Source: JARYGU01 sp033795365 (GTDB lineage Bacteria > Pseudomonadota > Alphaproteobacteria > Rhizobiales > Rhizobiaceae). From it: a DNA stretch of 64,000 nucleotides. The stretch covers positions 62,001-126,000 of the forward strand of contig JARYGU010000001.1 in the NCBI GenBank assembly GCA_033795365.1, read 5' to 3'. A program made the position numbers and the translations under genes. Positions 34,653 through 42,460 of this stretch are shown here, in pieces; position 1 is the first letter of the stretch; every line of letters begins with the position of its first letter. Under the pieces are notes generated by a model, which was not told the origin of the DNA, made no database searches, and worked only from the letters and a program-made list of their open reading frames with translations.

Positions 34653-35606
34653 ATGCAAACCCAGTCCAGACACACCCAGCCCGTCGGCTTCGTGCTCATG
34701 CCAGGCTTCGCCCTGATGTCTTATGCATCCGCGACCGAGCCCCTGCGTGCCGCCAACCTTCTGGCCGGGACCGATCTCTATGAGATCGTCGCATTCTCGC
34801 TCGACGGCAGCGCGGTGGCGAGTTCGTCCGGCGCGCTGGTGCCCTGCCGTCCGCTTGCGGACTATGGCGGAAGGCTTCATACGCTCTTTGTCTGTGCGGG
34901 CGGAAATCCCGGCGACTGGCACTCTCCCGAACTCCATGCACTGCTGCGCCAGCTTTCGCGTCAGGGCGTGAGGATCGGCGGCATTTCCGGCGGACCATAT
35001 ATGCTCGCCGCTGCGGGACTGCTCCATGAGCGGGACTTCACCATCCATTGGGAGCACGCACCGGCCCTGAAGGAGGCATTTCCCCATCTGAACCCGCGCC
35101 AGGCCCGTTTCGTCATCGACGGCAACCGCATCACCTGCGGCGGCGGGGTTGCGCCGCTCGACATGATGCATGCTCTGATCGCGGAGCGAATGGGCTCGGT
35201 TTTCGCCCGGCGCGTCAGCGACTGGTATCTTCATACGGCCGTCGCGGAGCCCGCCGCACCCCAGCGCGCGTCGGCGGCGGAGCGGTTCGGCGTGTTCCAC
35301 CCCGTCCTCCTGAACATCCTGGAGAAGATGGAGACGACGATCGAACAGCCCCTGAGCCGCGGCTCGATGGCCACCTTCGCCGGCATCAGCCAGAGGCATC
35401 TCGACAGGCTGTTCACCAAGCATCTGAAGACCGGTTTCCTCGAAACCTATCGCCAGACGCGGCTGCGGCATGCCCACCGTTTGCTGTTGCAGAGCCCGCT
35501 TTCGATTTCCGAGATCGCCTTTGCCACCGGCTTTTCCAGTGCGGCGCATTTTTCCAGGGCCTACAGAGCGCTCTATGGCTCTACGCCCGGCCAGTCGCGG
35601 CGCTGA
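34653..35606 (+). CDS. glxA: GlxA-family AraC-type regulator of the sox/glx locus
   Basis: A 317-residue regulator: DJ-1-like domain (about 10-180) and AraC HTH (about 225-310; FAGISQRHLDRLFTKHLKTGFLETY, IAFATGFSSAAHFSRAYRALYGSTPGQ). Unlike the two GlxA-type proteins elsewhere in the window, the DJ-1 elbow reads GGISGGPYMLAAAGLLHE and has no cysteine, so it can only bind a ligand, not react through that residue. It lies between soxB (divergent, 88 bp) and the glxBCD-gmaS genes and probably controls both. SouR and GbdR are characterised relatives that sense sarcosine and betaine. Confidence 0.87.
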   Translation: MQTQSRHTQPVGFVLMPGFALMSYASATEPLRAANLLAGTDLYEIVAFSLDGSAVASSSGALVPCRPLADYGGRLHTLFVCAGGNPGDWHSPELHALLRQLSRQGVRIGGISGGPYMLAAAGLLHERDFTIHWEHAPALKEAFPHLNPRQARFVIDGNRITCGGGVAPLDMMHALIAERMGSVFARRVSDWYLHTAVAEPAAPQRASAAERFGVFHPVLLNILEKMETTIEQPLSRGSMATFAGISQRHLDRLFTKHLKTGFLETYRQTRLRHAHRLLLQSPLSISEIAFATGFSSAAHFSRAYRALYGSTPGQSRR

Positions 35607-35670
35607 TCTTCCCTTCAATTGCCGTTCCCTTACCCAGAGGATAGGCTTCCTTTTTTCATCCGGAGACGAC

Positions 35671-36348
35671 ATGGCCCAGAAAAATGCCGAGACCGACGAG
35701 ATTACGGCCCACCAGAAAGGCTTCACCCAGGATCCCCACGCCGTGCGGGAACCGCGCGAGAACAATCTCGAGAAAGCGATCGGCCACGAGGTGCGCGCCT
35801 ATCGCAAGAAGCTCGGCCTGACCGTCACCGACCTTTCGGCAGCCACCGGCATGTCTGTCGGCATGCTGTCGAAGATCGAGAACGGAAACATCTCTCCGTC
35901 GCTGACCACGCTGCAATCGCTGTCGCGCGCGCTCGGCGTGCCGCTTACGGCCTTTTTCCGGGGTTTCGAGGAGCCGCGCAACGCGATCTTCGTCAAGGCC
36001 GGCGAAGGGCTCAACATCGAGCGGCGCGGAACCCGCGCGGGGCATCAGTATAGCCTGCTGGGACACATCGACAACAACACCAGCGGCGTCACCGTCGAAC
36101 CCTATCTGATCACGCTCACGGCGGAATCCGACGTTTTCCCGACCTTTCAGCATGAGGGCATGGAGCTCATCTACATGCTCGAAGGCGAGGTCGTTTATCG
36201 CCATGCCGACAAGCTCTACCCGATGCAGCCGGGCGACAGCCTTTTCTTCGATGCCGACGCACCGCATGGACCCGAGATCCTCGTCAAGCTTCCTTCCCGG
36301 TATCTTTCGATCATCTCCTATCCGCACAAGCGCGGAACGGCTGATTGA
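35671..36348 (+). CDS. XRE-type regulator with cupin domain
   Basis: A 225-residue regulator. Residues about 38-95 form the XRE helix-turn-helix (IGHEVRAYRKKLGLTVTDLSAATG, SVGMLSKIENGNISPSLTTLQ); residues 145-220 form a cupin (PTFQHEGMELIYMLEGEVVYRHAD, YPMQPGDSLFFDADAPHGPEIL). PuuR-like proteins of this kind sense small amines or amino acids. CGGAGACGAC precedes the ATG. Its place directly before glxB suggests that it tunes the methylated-amine genes together with GlxA. Confidence 0.85.
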   Translation: MAQKNAETDEITAHQKGFTQDPHAVREPRENNLEKAIGHEVRAYRKKLGLTVTDLSAATGMSVGMLSKIENGNISPSLTTLQSLSRALGVPLTAFFRGFEEPRNAIFVKAGEGLNIERRGTRAGHQYSLLGHIDNNTSGVTVEPYLITLTAESDVFPTFQHEGMELIYMLEGEVVYRHADKLYPMQPGDSLFFDADAPHGPEILVKLPSRYLSIISYPHKRGTAD

Positions 36349-36442
36349 ATTGCCTTAAAAGAAAAATTTATTCCCATCAGTTGATCCTACAGAAATGATC
36401 TGATAGCACTCCGTTCACACGAAAAAACGGAGGTGCATGCCC

Positions 36443-37348
36443 ATGTGCGGCATTGTCGGACTGTTCCTGAAGGACCCGGCGCTCGAGCCGAAACTCGGCG
36501 AGATGCTGTCGGATATGCTGATCACCATGACGGACCGGGGACCGGATTCCGCCGGGATCGCAATCTACGGCGCTCCCGCCCCCGCCCGCGTGAAGATCAC
36601 GCTGCAATCGGCGGCACCGGAGAGGGATTTCGCGGCCCTGAAGAGCGCCTTGGCCGAGACCGGCATTCCGGCGCAGGTCGCGGTCAAGAGCACCCATGCC
36701 GTCATAGACGTGCTCGCCGGGGACGCCGATGCAGTGGCGGAACTGATCTCGGAACGCCTGCCGGACGTCCGCGTCATGGGCCGGGGCGAGAGCGTGGAGA
36801 TCTACAAGGAAGTGGGTTTGCCGAAGGATGTGGTCGACCGGTTCGGGGTGCGCGCGATGAGCGGTTCCCACGGCATAGGCCACACCCGGATGGCGACCGA
36901 ATCGGCCGTTACGACGCTCGGCGCGCATCCGTTCTCCACCGGCGCCGACCAATGCCTCGTGCACAACGGTTCGCTGTCCAACCACAACAACCTGCGCCGC
37001 GAACTGGTGCGCGAGGGCATGCGCTTCGAGACGCAGAACGATACCGAGGTCGCCGCCGCCTATCTGACCGCGGAGATAGCCAAGGGCAAGGATCTCGGTG
37101 AGGCGCTGTCGAGCGCGCTCGACGACCTGGATGGCTTCTTCACCTTCGTCGTCGGGACCAAGTCCGGCTTCGGCGTGCTGCGCGATCCGATCGCCTGCAA
37201 GCCGGCCGTCATGGCCGAGACCGATCAGTATGTCGCTTTCGGCTCGGAATATCGCGCGCTGGTCGGCCTGCCGGGTATCGAGGATGCCCGCATCTGGGAG
37301 CCCGAGCCCGCAACCGTCTATTTCTGGGATCACGAACGGGCCGCCTGA
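36443..37348 (+). CDS. glxB: N-methylglutamate synthase subunit A / GlxB amidotransferase
   Basis: A 301-residue class II glutamine amidotransferase (GltB/PurF type Ntn hydrolase). The start is the second of two close ATGs: it has the better spacing (9 nt) from GGAGG and puts the catalytic cysteine at position 2 (MCGIVGLF), as needed after Met removal. Other active-site parts are TDRGPDSAGIAIYG, GIGHTRMATES and HNGSLSNHNNLR, NDTEVAAAY. It frees ammonia or transfers the gamma-glutamyl group. Equivalent to MgsA when next to gmaS. First gene of a four-gene operon. Confidence 0.88.
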   Translation: MCGIVGLFLKDPALEPKLGEMLSDMLITMTDRGPDSAGIAIYGAPAPARVKITLQSAAPERDFAALKSALAETGIPAQVAVKSTHAVIDVLAGDADAVAELISERLPDVRVMGRGESVEIYKEVGLPKDVVDRFGVRAMSGSHGIGHTRMATESAVTTLGAHPFSTGADQCLVHNGSLSNHNNLRRELVREGMRFETQNDTEVAAAYLTAEIAKGKDLGEALSSALDDLDGFFTFVVGTKSGFGVLRDPIACKPAVMAETDQYVAFGSEYRALVGLPGIEDARIWEPEPATVYFWDHERAA

Positions 37349-37379
37349 TCGGCGACGTCTCCACCGAGGAAGTTTGCAA

Positions 37380-38066
37380 ATGCCGGTTTTCGACCTGTCC
37401 ACCACGCCGCTCCGGGAACTCAACAGCACGCTGCACGCACTGGGAGCTGGAGCCAACGACACCCATTTCGATGTCGTCAACCCGCGCGGCAGCCATGCCG
37501 TCGCCGTCGGCATCGACGGCCCCGTTTCGGTGACCGTCAAAGGTTCCGTCGGCTATTATTGCGCCGGCATGAACGACGGAGGCTCCGTGACGGTGAAAGG
37601 CTCGGCCGGTCCCGGCGTGGCGGAAAACATGATGTCGGGAACCGTCGTCGTCGAGGGTGACGCTTCGCAATATGCCGGCGCGACCGGGCGCGGGGGCCTG
37701 CTTGTCATCCGGGGCAACGCCGCCTCGCGCTGCGGCATCTCGATGAAGGGCATCGATATCGTCGTCCAGGGCAATATCGGCCACATGTCTGCCTTCATGG
37801 GCCAGTCCGGCAATCTTGTCGTTCTCGGCGATGCCGGCGAGGCATTGGGGGATTCGCTCTACGAGGCGCGCCTCTTCGTGCGCGGCGCGGTCAAGAGCCT
37901 CGGCTCCGATTGTATCGAGAAGGATATGCGTCCCGAGCACCTGGAGCTTCTGCGGAAGCTCCTGGACAGGGCGGGCATCGCCGGAGTCTCGCCACAGGAG
38001 TTCAAGCGCTACGGATCCGCCCGCAAGCTCTACAACTTCAACATCGACAATGCAGACGCCTACTGA
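37380..38066 (+). CDS. glxC: N-methylglutamate synthase subunit B / GlxC (GXGXG domain)
   Basis: A 228-residue protein equal to the C-terminal GXGXG beta-helix domain of glutamate synthase. Repeated turns are visible: VTVKGSVGYYCAGMNDGG, VTVKGSAGPGVAENMMSG, VVVEGDASQYAGATGRGG, LVIRGNAASRCGISMKG, IVVQGNIGHMSAFMGQ. It has a structural role in linking the amidotransferase and synthase parts. It corresponds to MgsB. Spaced 31 bp after glxB and 16 bp before glxD. Confidence 0.88.
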   Translation: MPVFDLSTTPLRELNSTLHALGAGANDTHFDVVNPRGSHAVAVGIDGPVSVTVKGSVGYYCAGMNDGGSVTVKGSAGPGVAENMMSGTVVVEGDASQYAGATGRGGLLVIRGNAASRCGISMKGIDIVVQGNIGHMSAFMGQSGNLVVLGDAGEALGDSLYEARLFVRGAVKSLGSDCIEKDMRPEHLELLRKLLDRAGIAGVSPQEFKRYGSARKLYNFNIDNADAY

Positions 38067-38082
38067 CGCGAAGGGACCTGCC

Positions 38083-39411
38083 ATGAGCTACCACAATCCG
38101 CATACCCCTGCGCGCAAGTCCGCGACTTTCGACGACTATACGCTGGCGGAAATCCGCCGCGCCGCGGCGACCGGCATCTACGACATCCGCGGCGGCGGCA
38201 CCAAGCGCAAGGTGCCGCACTTCGACGATCTCCTCTTCCTCGGCGCCTCGATCTCGCGCTATCCGCTCGAGGGCTATCGCGAGAAATGCGAGACCTCGGT
38301 GACGCTCGGCACGCGCTTTGCGAAGAAGCCGATCGAACTCAAAATCCCCATCACCATCGCCGGCATGAGCTTCGGCGCGCTCTCCGGCCCCGCCAAGGAG
38401 GCGCTTGGCCGCGGTGCGACGATCGCCGGCACCTCGACCACCACCGGCGATGGCGGCATGACGGACGAGGAGCGCGGGCACAGCGAAATGCTCGTTTACC
38501 AGTATCTCCCCTCGCGCTATGGCATGAACCCGAAGGATCTGCGCCGGGCGGACGCGATCGAGGTCGTGGTCGGACAGGGCGCCAAACCCGGCGGCGGCGG
38601 CATGCTGCTCGGCCAGAAGATCTCCGATCGCGTAGCCGAGATGCGCACGCTTCCGAAGGGTATCGATCAGCGCTCCGCCTGCCGCCATCCGGACTGGACC
38701 GGGCCGGACGATCTCGAAATCAAGATCCTCGAACTGCGCGAGATCACCGACTGGGAAAAGCCGATCTACGTCAAGGTCGGAGGCGCCCGCCCCTATTACG
38801 ACACCGCGCTTGCGGTCAAGGCGGGGGCTGACGTGGTGGTTCTCGACGGCATGCAAGGCGGCACGGCGGCAACGCAGGACGTCTTCATCGAGAATGTCGG
38901 CATGCCGACGCTCGCCTGCATCCGCCCTGCCGTCCAGGCGCTGCAGGATCTCGGCATGCATCGCAAGGTGCAACTGATCGTCTCCGGCGGCATCCGCTCG
39001 GGCGCCGATGTCGCAAAGGCGATGGCGCTCGGGGCGGACGCGGTATCGATCGGCACGGCCGCGCTCGTCGCCATCGGCGACAACGACCCGAAGTGGGAGG
39101 AGGAATACCGGAAGCTCGGTACGACGGCCGGCGCCTACGACGACTGGCACGAGGGCAAGGATCCTGCCGGCATCACGACCCAGGACCCCCGGCTTGCAGG
39201 GCGCCTCGATCCGATCGCCGCAGGCCGCCGCCTCGCCAATTATCTGAAGGTGATGACGCTCGAGGCCCAGACGATCGCGCGCGCCTGCGGCAAGAACCAC
39301 CTGCACAACCTGGAGCCGGAAGACCTCTGCGCGCTCACGATCGAGGCCTCCGCCATGGCACAGGTTCCGCTTGCCGGAACGAGCTGGATTCCGGGGAAAG
39401 GCGGTTTCTGA
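38083..39411 (+). CDS. glxD: N-methylglutamate synthase subunit C / GlxD (FMN synthase domain)
   Basis: A 442-residue protein equal to the FMN-binding synthase domain of GltB. Clear motifs: AGMSFGALSGPAKEALGRGA, TSTTTGDGGMTDEE, VGQGAKPGGGGMLLGQKIS, VVVLDGMQGGTAATQDVF and IVSGGIRSGADVAKAMALGADAVSIGTA. In MgsC it combines methylamine from gamma-glutamylmethylamide with glutamate carbon to give N-methylglutamate. AAGGGACC precedes the ATG. Together with GlxB and GlxC it forms a split glutamate-synthase-like enzyme. Confidence 0.9.
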   Translation: MSYHNPHTPARKSATFDDYTLAEIRRAAATGIYDIRGGGTKRKVPHFDDLLFLGASISRYPLEGYREKCETSVTLGTRFAKKPIELKIPITIAGMSFGALSGPAKEALGRGATIAGTSTTTGDGGMTDEERGHSEMLVYQYLPSRYGMNPKDLRRADAIEVVVGQGAKPGGGGMLLGQKISDRVAEMRTLPKGIDQRSACRHPDWTGPDDLEIKILELREITDWEKPIYVKVGGARPYYDTALAVKAGADVVVLDGMQGGTAATQDVFIENVGMPTLACIRPAVQALQDLGMHRKVQLIVSGGIRSGADVAKAMALGADAVSIGTAALVAIGDNDPKWEEEYRKLGTTAGAYDDWHEGKDPAGITTQDPRLAGRLDPIAAGRRLANYLKVMTLEAQTIARACGKNHLHNLEPEDLCALTIEASAMAQVPLAGTSWIPGKGGF

Positions 39412-39500
39412 TCGAGGTGCGTTAGCATTCGCGGACCGCATTTGGGAGGATGCCGCCCGCGCCGGACTTTGAGTGTCTGATATCCAAAAAGGGGAACGAC

Positions 39501-40808
39501 GTGACACTGGAACTCTCGAAATTCGCGGCCGACAAGGGCATCAAATATTTCATGATCAGCTACACCGATCTCTTCGGCGGACAGCGAGCGAAGCTGGTGC
39601 CAGCCGAAGCGATCGCCGACATGCAGAAGGATGGCGCGGGATTTGCCGGCTTCGCCACATGGCTGGATCTCACCCCCGCCCATCCCGATCTTTTTGCCAT
39701 GCCGGATGCGTCCTCCGTCATCCAGCTTCCCTGGAAGAAGGAAGTGGCGTGGGTCGCCGCCGACTGCGTCATGGACGGCAAGCCGGTCGGGCAGGCGCCA
39801 CGCGTCGTGCTGAAGAGGCTGATCGGCGAAGCGCAGGACCAGGGCCTGCGCGTGAAGACCGGCGTGGAAGCGGAATTCTTCCTGATCAATGCGGACGGCT
39901 CGAAGATCTCCGACGACTTCGACACCGCCGAAAAGCCCTGCTATGACCAGCAGGCGGTGATGCGCCGTTACGACGTGATCGCCGAGATCTGCGATTATAT
40001 GCTGGAACTCGGCTGGAAGCCCTACCAGAACGACCATGAGGACGCCAACGGCCAGTTCGAGATGAACTGGGAGTTCGACGACGCTCTGAGAACCGCGGAC
40101 AAGCATTCCTTCTTCAAGTTCATGGTGAAGTCCGTCGCCGAGAAGCATGGACTGCGCGCCACCTTCATGCCGAAGCCGTTCAAGGGGCTGACCGGGAACG
40201 GCTGCCACTGCCACATCTCCGTCTGGGATCTCGACGGCAGGACAAACGCCTTTGCCGACAGCGAGGCGGACTTCGGCCTCTCCGCGCAAGGCCGCGCCTT
40301 CCTCGGCGGCATCATGAAACACGCCTCCGCGCTTGCCGCCATCACCAACCCGACCGTCAATTCATACAAGCGGATCAATGCGCCGCGTACGATTTCCGGC
40401 GCGACCTGGGCACCGAACACCGTCACCTGGACCGGCAACAACCGTACTCACATGGTGCGGGTGCCGGGCCCCGGACGCTTCGAGCTTCGTCTCCCCGACG
40501 GCGCGGCGAATCCCTATCTCCTGCAAGCGATCGTCATCGCCGCCGGCCTCAGCGGCATCCGCTCGAAAGCCGATCCCGGCCGGCACTACGACATAGACAT
40601 GTACAAGGACGGGCATACGATCACCGATGCGCCGAAGCTGCCGCTGAACCTGCTCGACGCTCTGCGGGAATACGAAAAGGACGGCGAGCTCCAGCAGGCG
40701 CTCGGCCGCGAATTCTCCAGCGCCTATCTGAAGCTGAAGCATAGCGAATGGAACAGCTACACCTCGCAGTTCACGGCATGGGAGCGCGAGACCACCCTCG
40801 ACATCTGA
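39501..40808 (+). CDS. gmaS: gamma-glutamylmethylamide synthetase / type III GS-like (GlnT)
   Basis: A 435-residue glutamine-synthetase-fold ligase. The ATP/metal and glutamate motifs are present: GVEAEFFLINADG, NDHEDANGQFEMNW, KPFKGLTGNGCHCHISVWD, TNPTVNSYKRINAP and GPGRFELRLPDGAANPYL. The length and type fit GlnT/GmaS rather than GlnA. GmaS condenses glutamate and methylamine with ATP. A GTG start is chosen on the AAGGGGA site 6 nt upstream; an ATG 17 codons earlier has GGGAGG directly abutting it. Last gene of the glxBCD operon, which argues for GmaS over a true glutamine synthetase. Confidence 0.85.
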   Translation: MTLELSKFAADKGIKYFMISYTDLFGGQRAKLVPAEAIADMQKDGAGFAGFATWLDLTPAHPDLFAMPDASSVIQLPWKKEVAWVAADCVMDGKPVGQAPRVVLKRLIGEAQDQGLRVKTGVEAEFFLINADGSKISDDFDTAEKPCYDQQAVMRRYDVIAEICDYMLELGWKPYQNDHEDANGQFEMNWEFDDALRTADKHSFFKFMVKSVAEKHGLRATFMPKPFKGLTGNGCHCHISVWDLDGRTNAFADSEADFGLSAQGRAFLGGIMKHASALAAITNPTVNSYKRINAPRTISGATWAPNTVTWTGNNRTHMVRVPGPGRFELRLPDGAANPYLLQAIVIAAGLSGIRSKADPGRHYDIDMYKDGHTITDAPKLPLNLLDALREYEKDGELQQALGREFSSAYLKLKHSEWNSYTSQFTAWERETTLDI

Positions 40809-40857
40809 CGGCGGAGAAGATATCGCCGGCATGCCGTGCAAACGGTATCCGGGCGAT

Positions 40858-42312
40858 CTATCGGCGGCGTGAAGCCCAGAGTTCGCGAGCCTGCCGGTAG
40901 CTTTCGTCGAAACCGGCTTCCTTGTCTTCGGCCAGTATCATCAGCGCGATGGCAGCGGTGGTGACGATCGTCGTTTCGGCGCGTTCGTCACGCGCCGCTC
41001 CGCTCCAGACCGCCTGCCAATACTCCCGGCTCGTCATTCCCGTAACCGGCAAGGCGGCAGGCTCCAGCTGCGCTGGAATGGTCATGTCCTGCGTCTCTCC
41101 GCCGACGAGGCGAAAGAGCGATGTCTGCCGGTAAGGGGTGAACTGGGCGAAGTCGCGCGTGTTTCCGAGAATGGTCAGATCCGTGATTCCGAGGAGCGTT
41201 GCGATGTCGCGGTGAAGCTCGCGCTGCGAAGGCTGGGCGACGCCAAGCAGGGTGTTGCGCGCGCGCATCGGATTGAGGAGGTGCACCACCGTATTCAGCG
41301 GAAGCCGCATTTCCACCAACGAATAGAGCCCCAGCAGCGCCTGCATTTGCGGCGCGACGACGCCGATGGGAATGTAGGCGATCGATTTCCGATCGAGTGC
41401 TGCCGTCGCCTCGGCTGTCGAGCGGCAGACCGGGATGCCGGAGAGCTCCGCCGCCATTTCCAGCTTTCCGGCCTCTGCGCCTCCGCCGCAATGGCCGTGA
41501 AGCACGACCCGATGACCTGCCGCCGCGACCAACCGCGCCGCATGCAGGAACCATGGCGGGCTGCGCAGTTTGGGCGAAAGATAGGCCGGCCAGTCCAAAT
41601 CGGCGCGGCTTTTCCGACGGTCGAGCGCGCCGACATGCGCCTGCATCGCTGCGACGAAGCCGGCAAGTTCGGCGGCCGTCGCGCCGCGATATTGCATGGT
41701 CGCCAGCAGAGCGCCGATCTGCACCGGATCGGCATCCCCCGCAAGGATGATCGAAAGCGCATCCTTGGCTTCGTCCTGGGTCAGCGGACGGCTCTTTCCG
41801 GGTCCAACCCCCGCCGTCGCGATATATTTCGCCAGCCGCTGCTGCGGGTCGGCATTGTGCCCTATTCGCGAAAGCTTGCGGGCAAAGTCCGATGGAGAAG
41901 GCTGTCCGTCGAGGAGAAAGCTGGGGCGGACCGCCAGCGGCGGCGCCTCGATCAGCGCCGGGCGTTCCCATCCGCTGATGCTGCCGACGCCCGGCGCCGC
42001 TGCTCCCGACGACGGAACCAGAAGGTGATCGCTTTCATCGGCAAGCGCCCGCACCCGCATTCGCAGGGATTCCGCAAGAGGTGTCGGAAGCAGTCCCTTC
42101 CCCGTCCGTATGAACAGCGGATCGCCGTATATCTCGCGCAGTTTCCCGAGCATGCGGCTCATGGCGGAAACCTGCAGACCGATGCCGGCGGCCGCGCGGC
42201 TGACGCTGCCTTCGCGCAAAAGCGCGTCAAGGGCTATGAGAAGCCTCAATTGACTGAGCCGATCGGATCGGTTCTGCACCGTCCCGGCGCCCGTTTGCCG
42301 TTTTCCTGTCAT
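40858..42312 (-). CDS. LysR-HTH fused to TrpD2/anthranilate phosphoribosyltransferase-like domain
   Basis: A 484-residue two-part protein. Residues about 17-80 are a LysR-type winged helix-turn-helix (LIALDALLREGSVSRAAAGIGLQVSAMSRMLGKLREIYGDPLFIRTGKGLLPTP). After a linker, residues 135-480 match glycosyltransferase family 3: the helical N-part LTQDEAKDALSIILAGDADPVQIGALLATMQYRGATAAELAGFVAAMQ and the PRPP-site-like VVLHGHCGGGAEAGKLEMAAELSGIPV. No LysR effector domain is present. YbiB/TrpD2 relatives bind nucleic acids, so the fusion may be a regulator that senses a phosphoribosyl-type ligand. Converges on gmaS; diverges from the TonB receptor. Confidence 0.8.
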   Translation of the reverse strand: MTGKRQTGAGTVQNRSDRLSQLRLLIALDALLREGSVSRAAAGIGLQVSAMSRMLGKLREIYGDPLFIRTGKGLLPTPLAESLRMRVRALADESDHLLVPSSGAAAPGVGSISGWERPALIEAPPLAVRPSFLLDGQPSPSDFARKLSRIGHNADPQQRLAKYIATAGVGPGKSRPLTQDEAKDALSIILAGDADPVQIGALLATMQYRGATAAELAGFVAAMQAHVGALDRRKSRADLDWPAYLSPKLRSPPWFLHAARLVAAAGHRVVLHGHCGGGAEAGKLEMAAELSGIPVCRSTAEATAALDRKSIAYIPIGVVAPQMQALLGLYSLVEMRLPLNTVVHLLNPMRARNTLLGVAQPSQRELHRDIATLLGITDLTILGNTRDFAQFTPYRQTSLFRLVGGETQDMTIPAQLEPAALPVTGMTSREYWQAVWSGAARDERAETTIVTTAAIALMILAEDKEAGFDESYRQARELWASRRR

Positions 42313-42368
42313 TCTCTCTTCTGCTTCTCCCGAACGGATTTGCTATCGGCGATTTGCGCTTTTTCGAA

Positions 42369-42385
42369 TTTGGAATCGTTCAAAA
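42369..42385. promoter_or_regulatory. candidate Irr box (iron control element)
   Basis: TTTGGAATCGTTCAAAA fits the rhizobial iron control element TTTAGAA-N3-TTCTAAA at 12 of 14 fixed positions, with one change in each arm. It lies between the LysR-TrpD2 gene and the TonB-dependent receptor gene, 76 bp upstream of the latter's chosen start. Irr or another Fur-family regulator of iron could act here. Confidence 0.5.
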
Positions 42386-42460
42386 ACATCGCCATTGACC
42401 CTCCGAGCCCCGACTAACTAAGTGGACTGGAATGCTCAAGTTAAATGTTGGGGGCGTAAC

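Noticed and set aside
38038..39507. 489-codon minus-strand open frame
   Set aside because: Antisense to glxD, which carries intact FMN synthase motifs.
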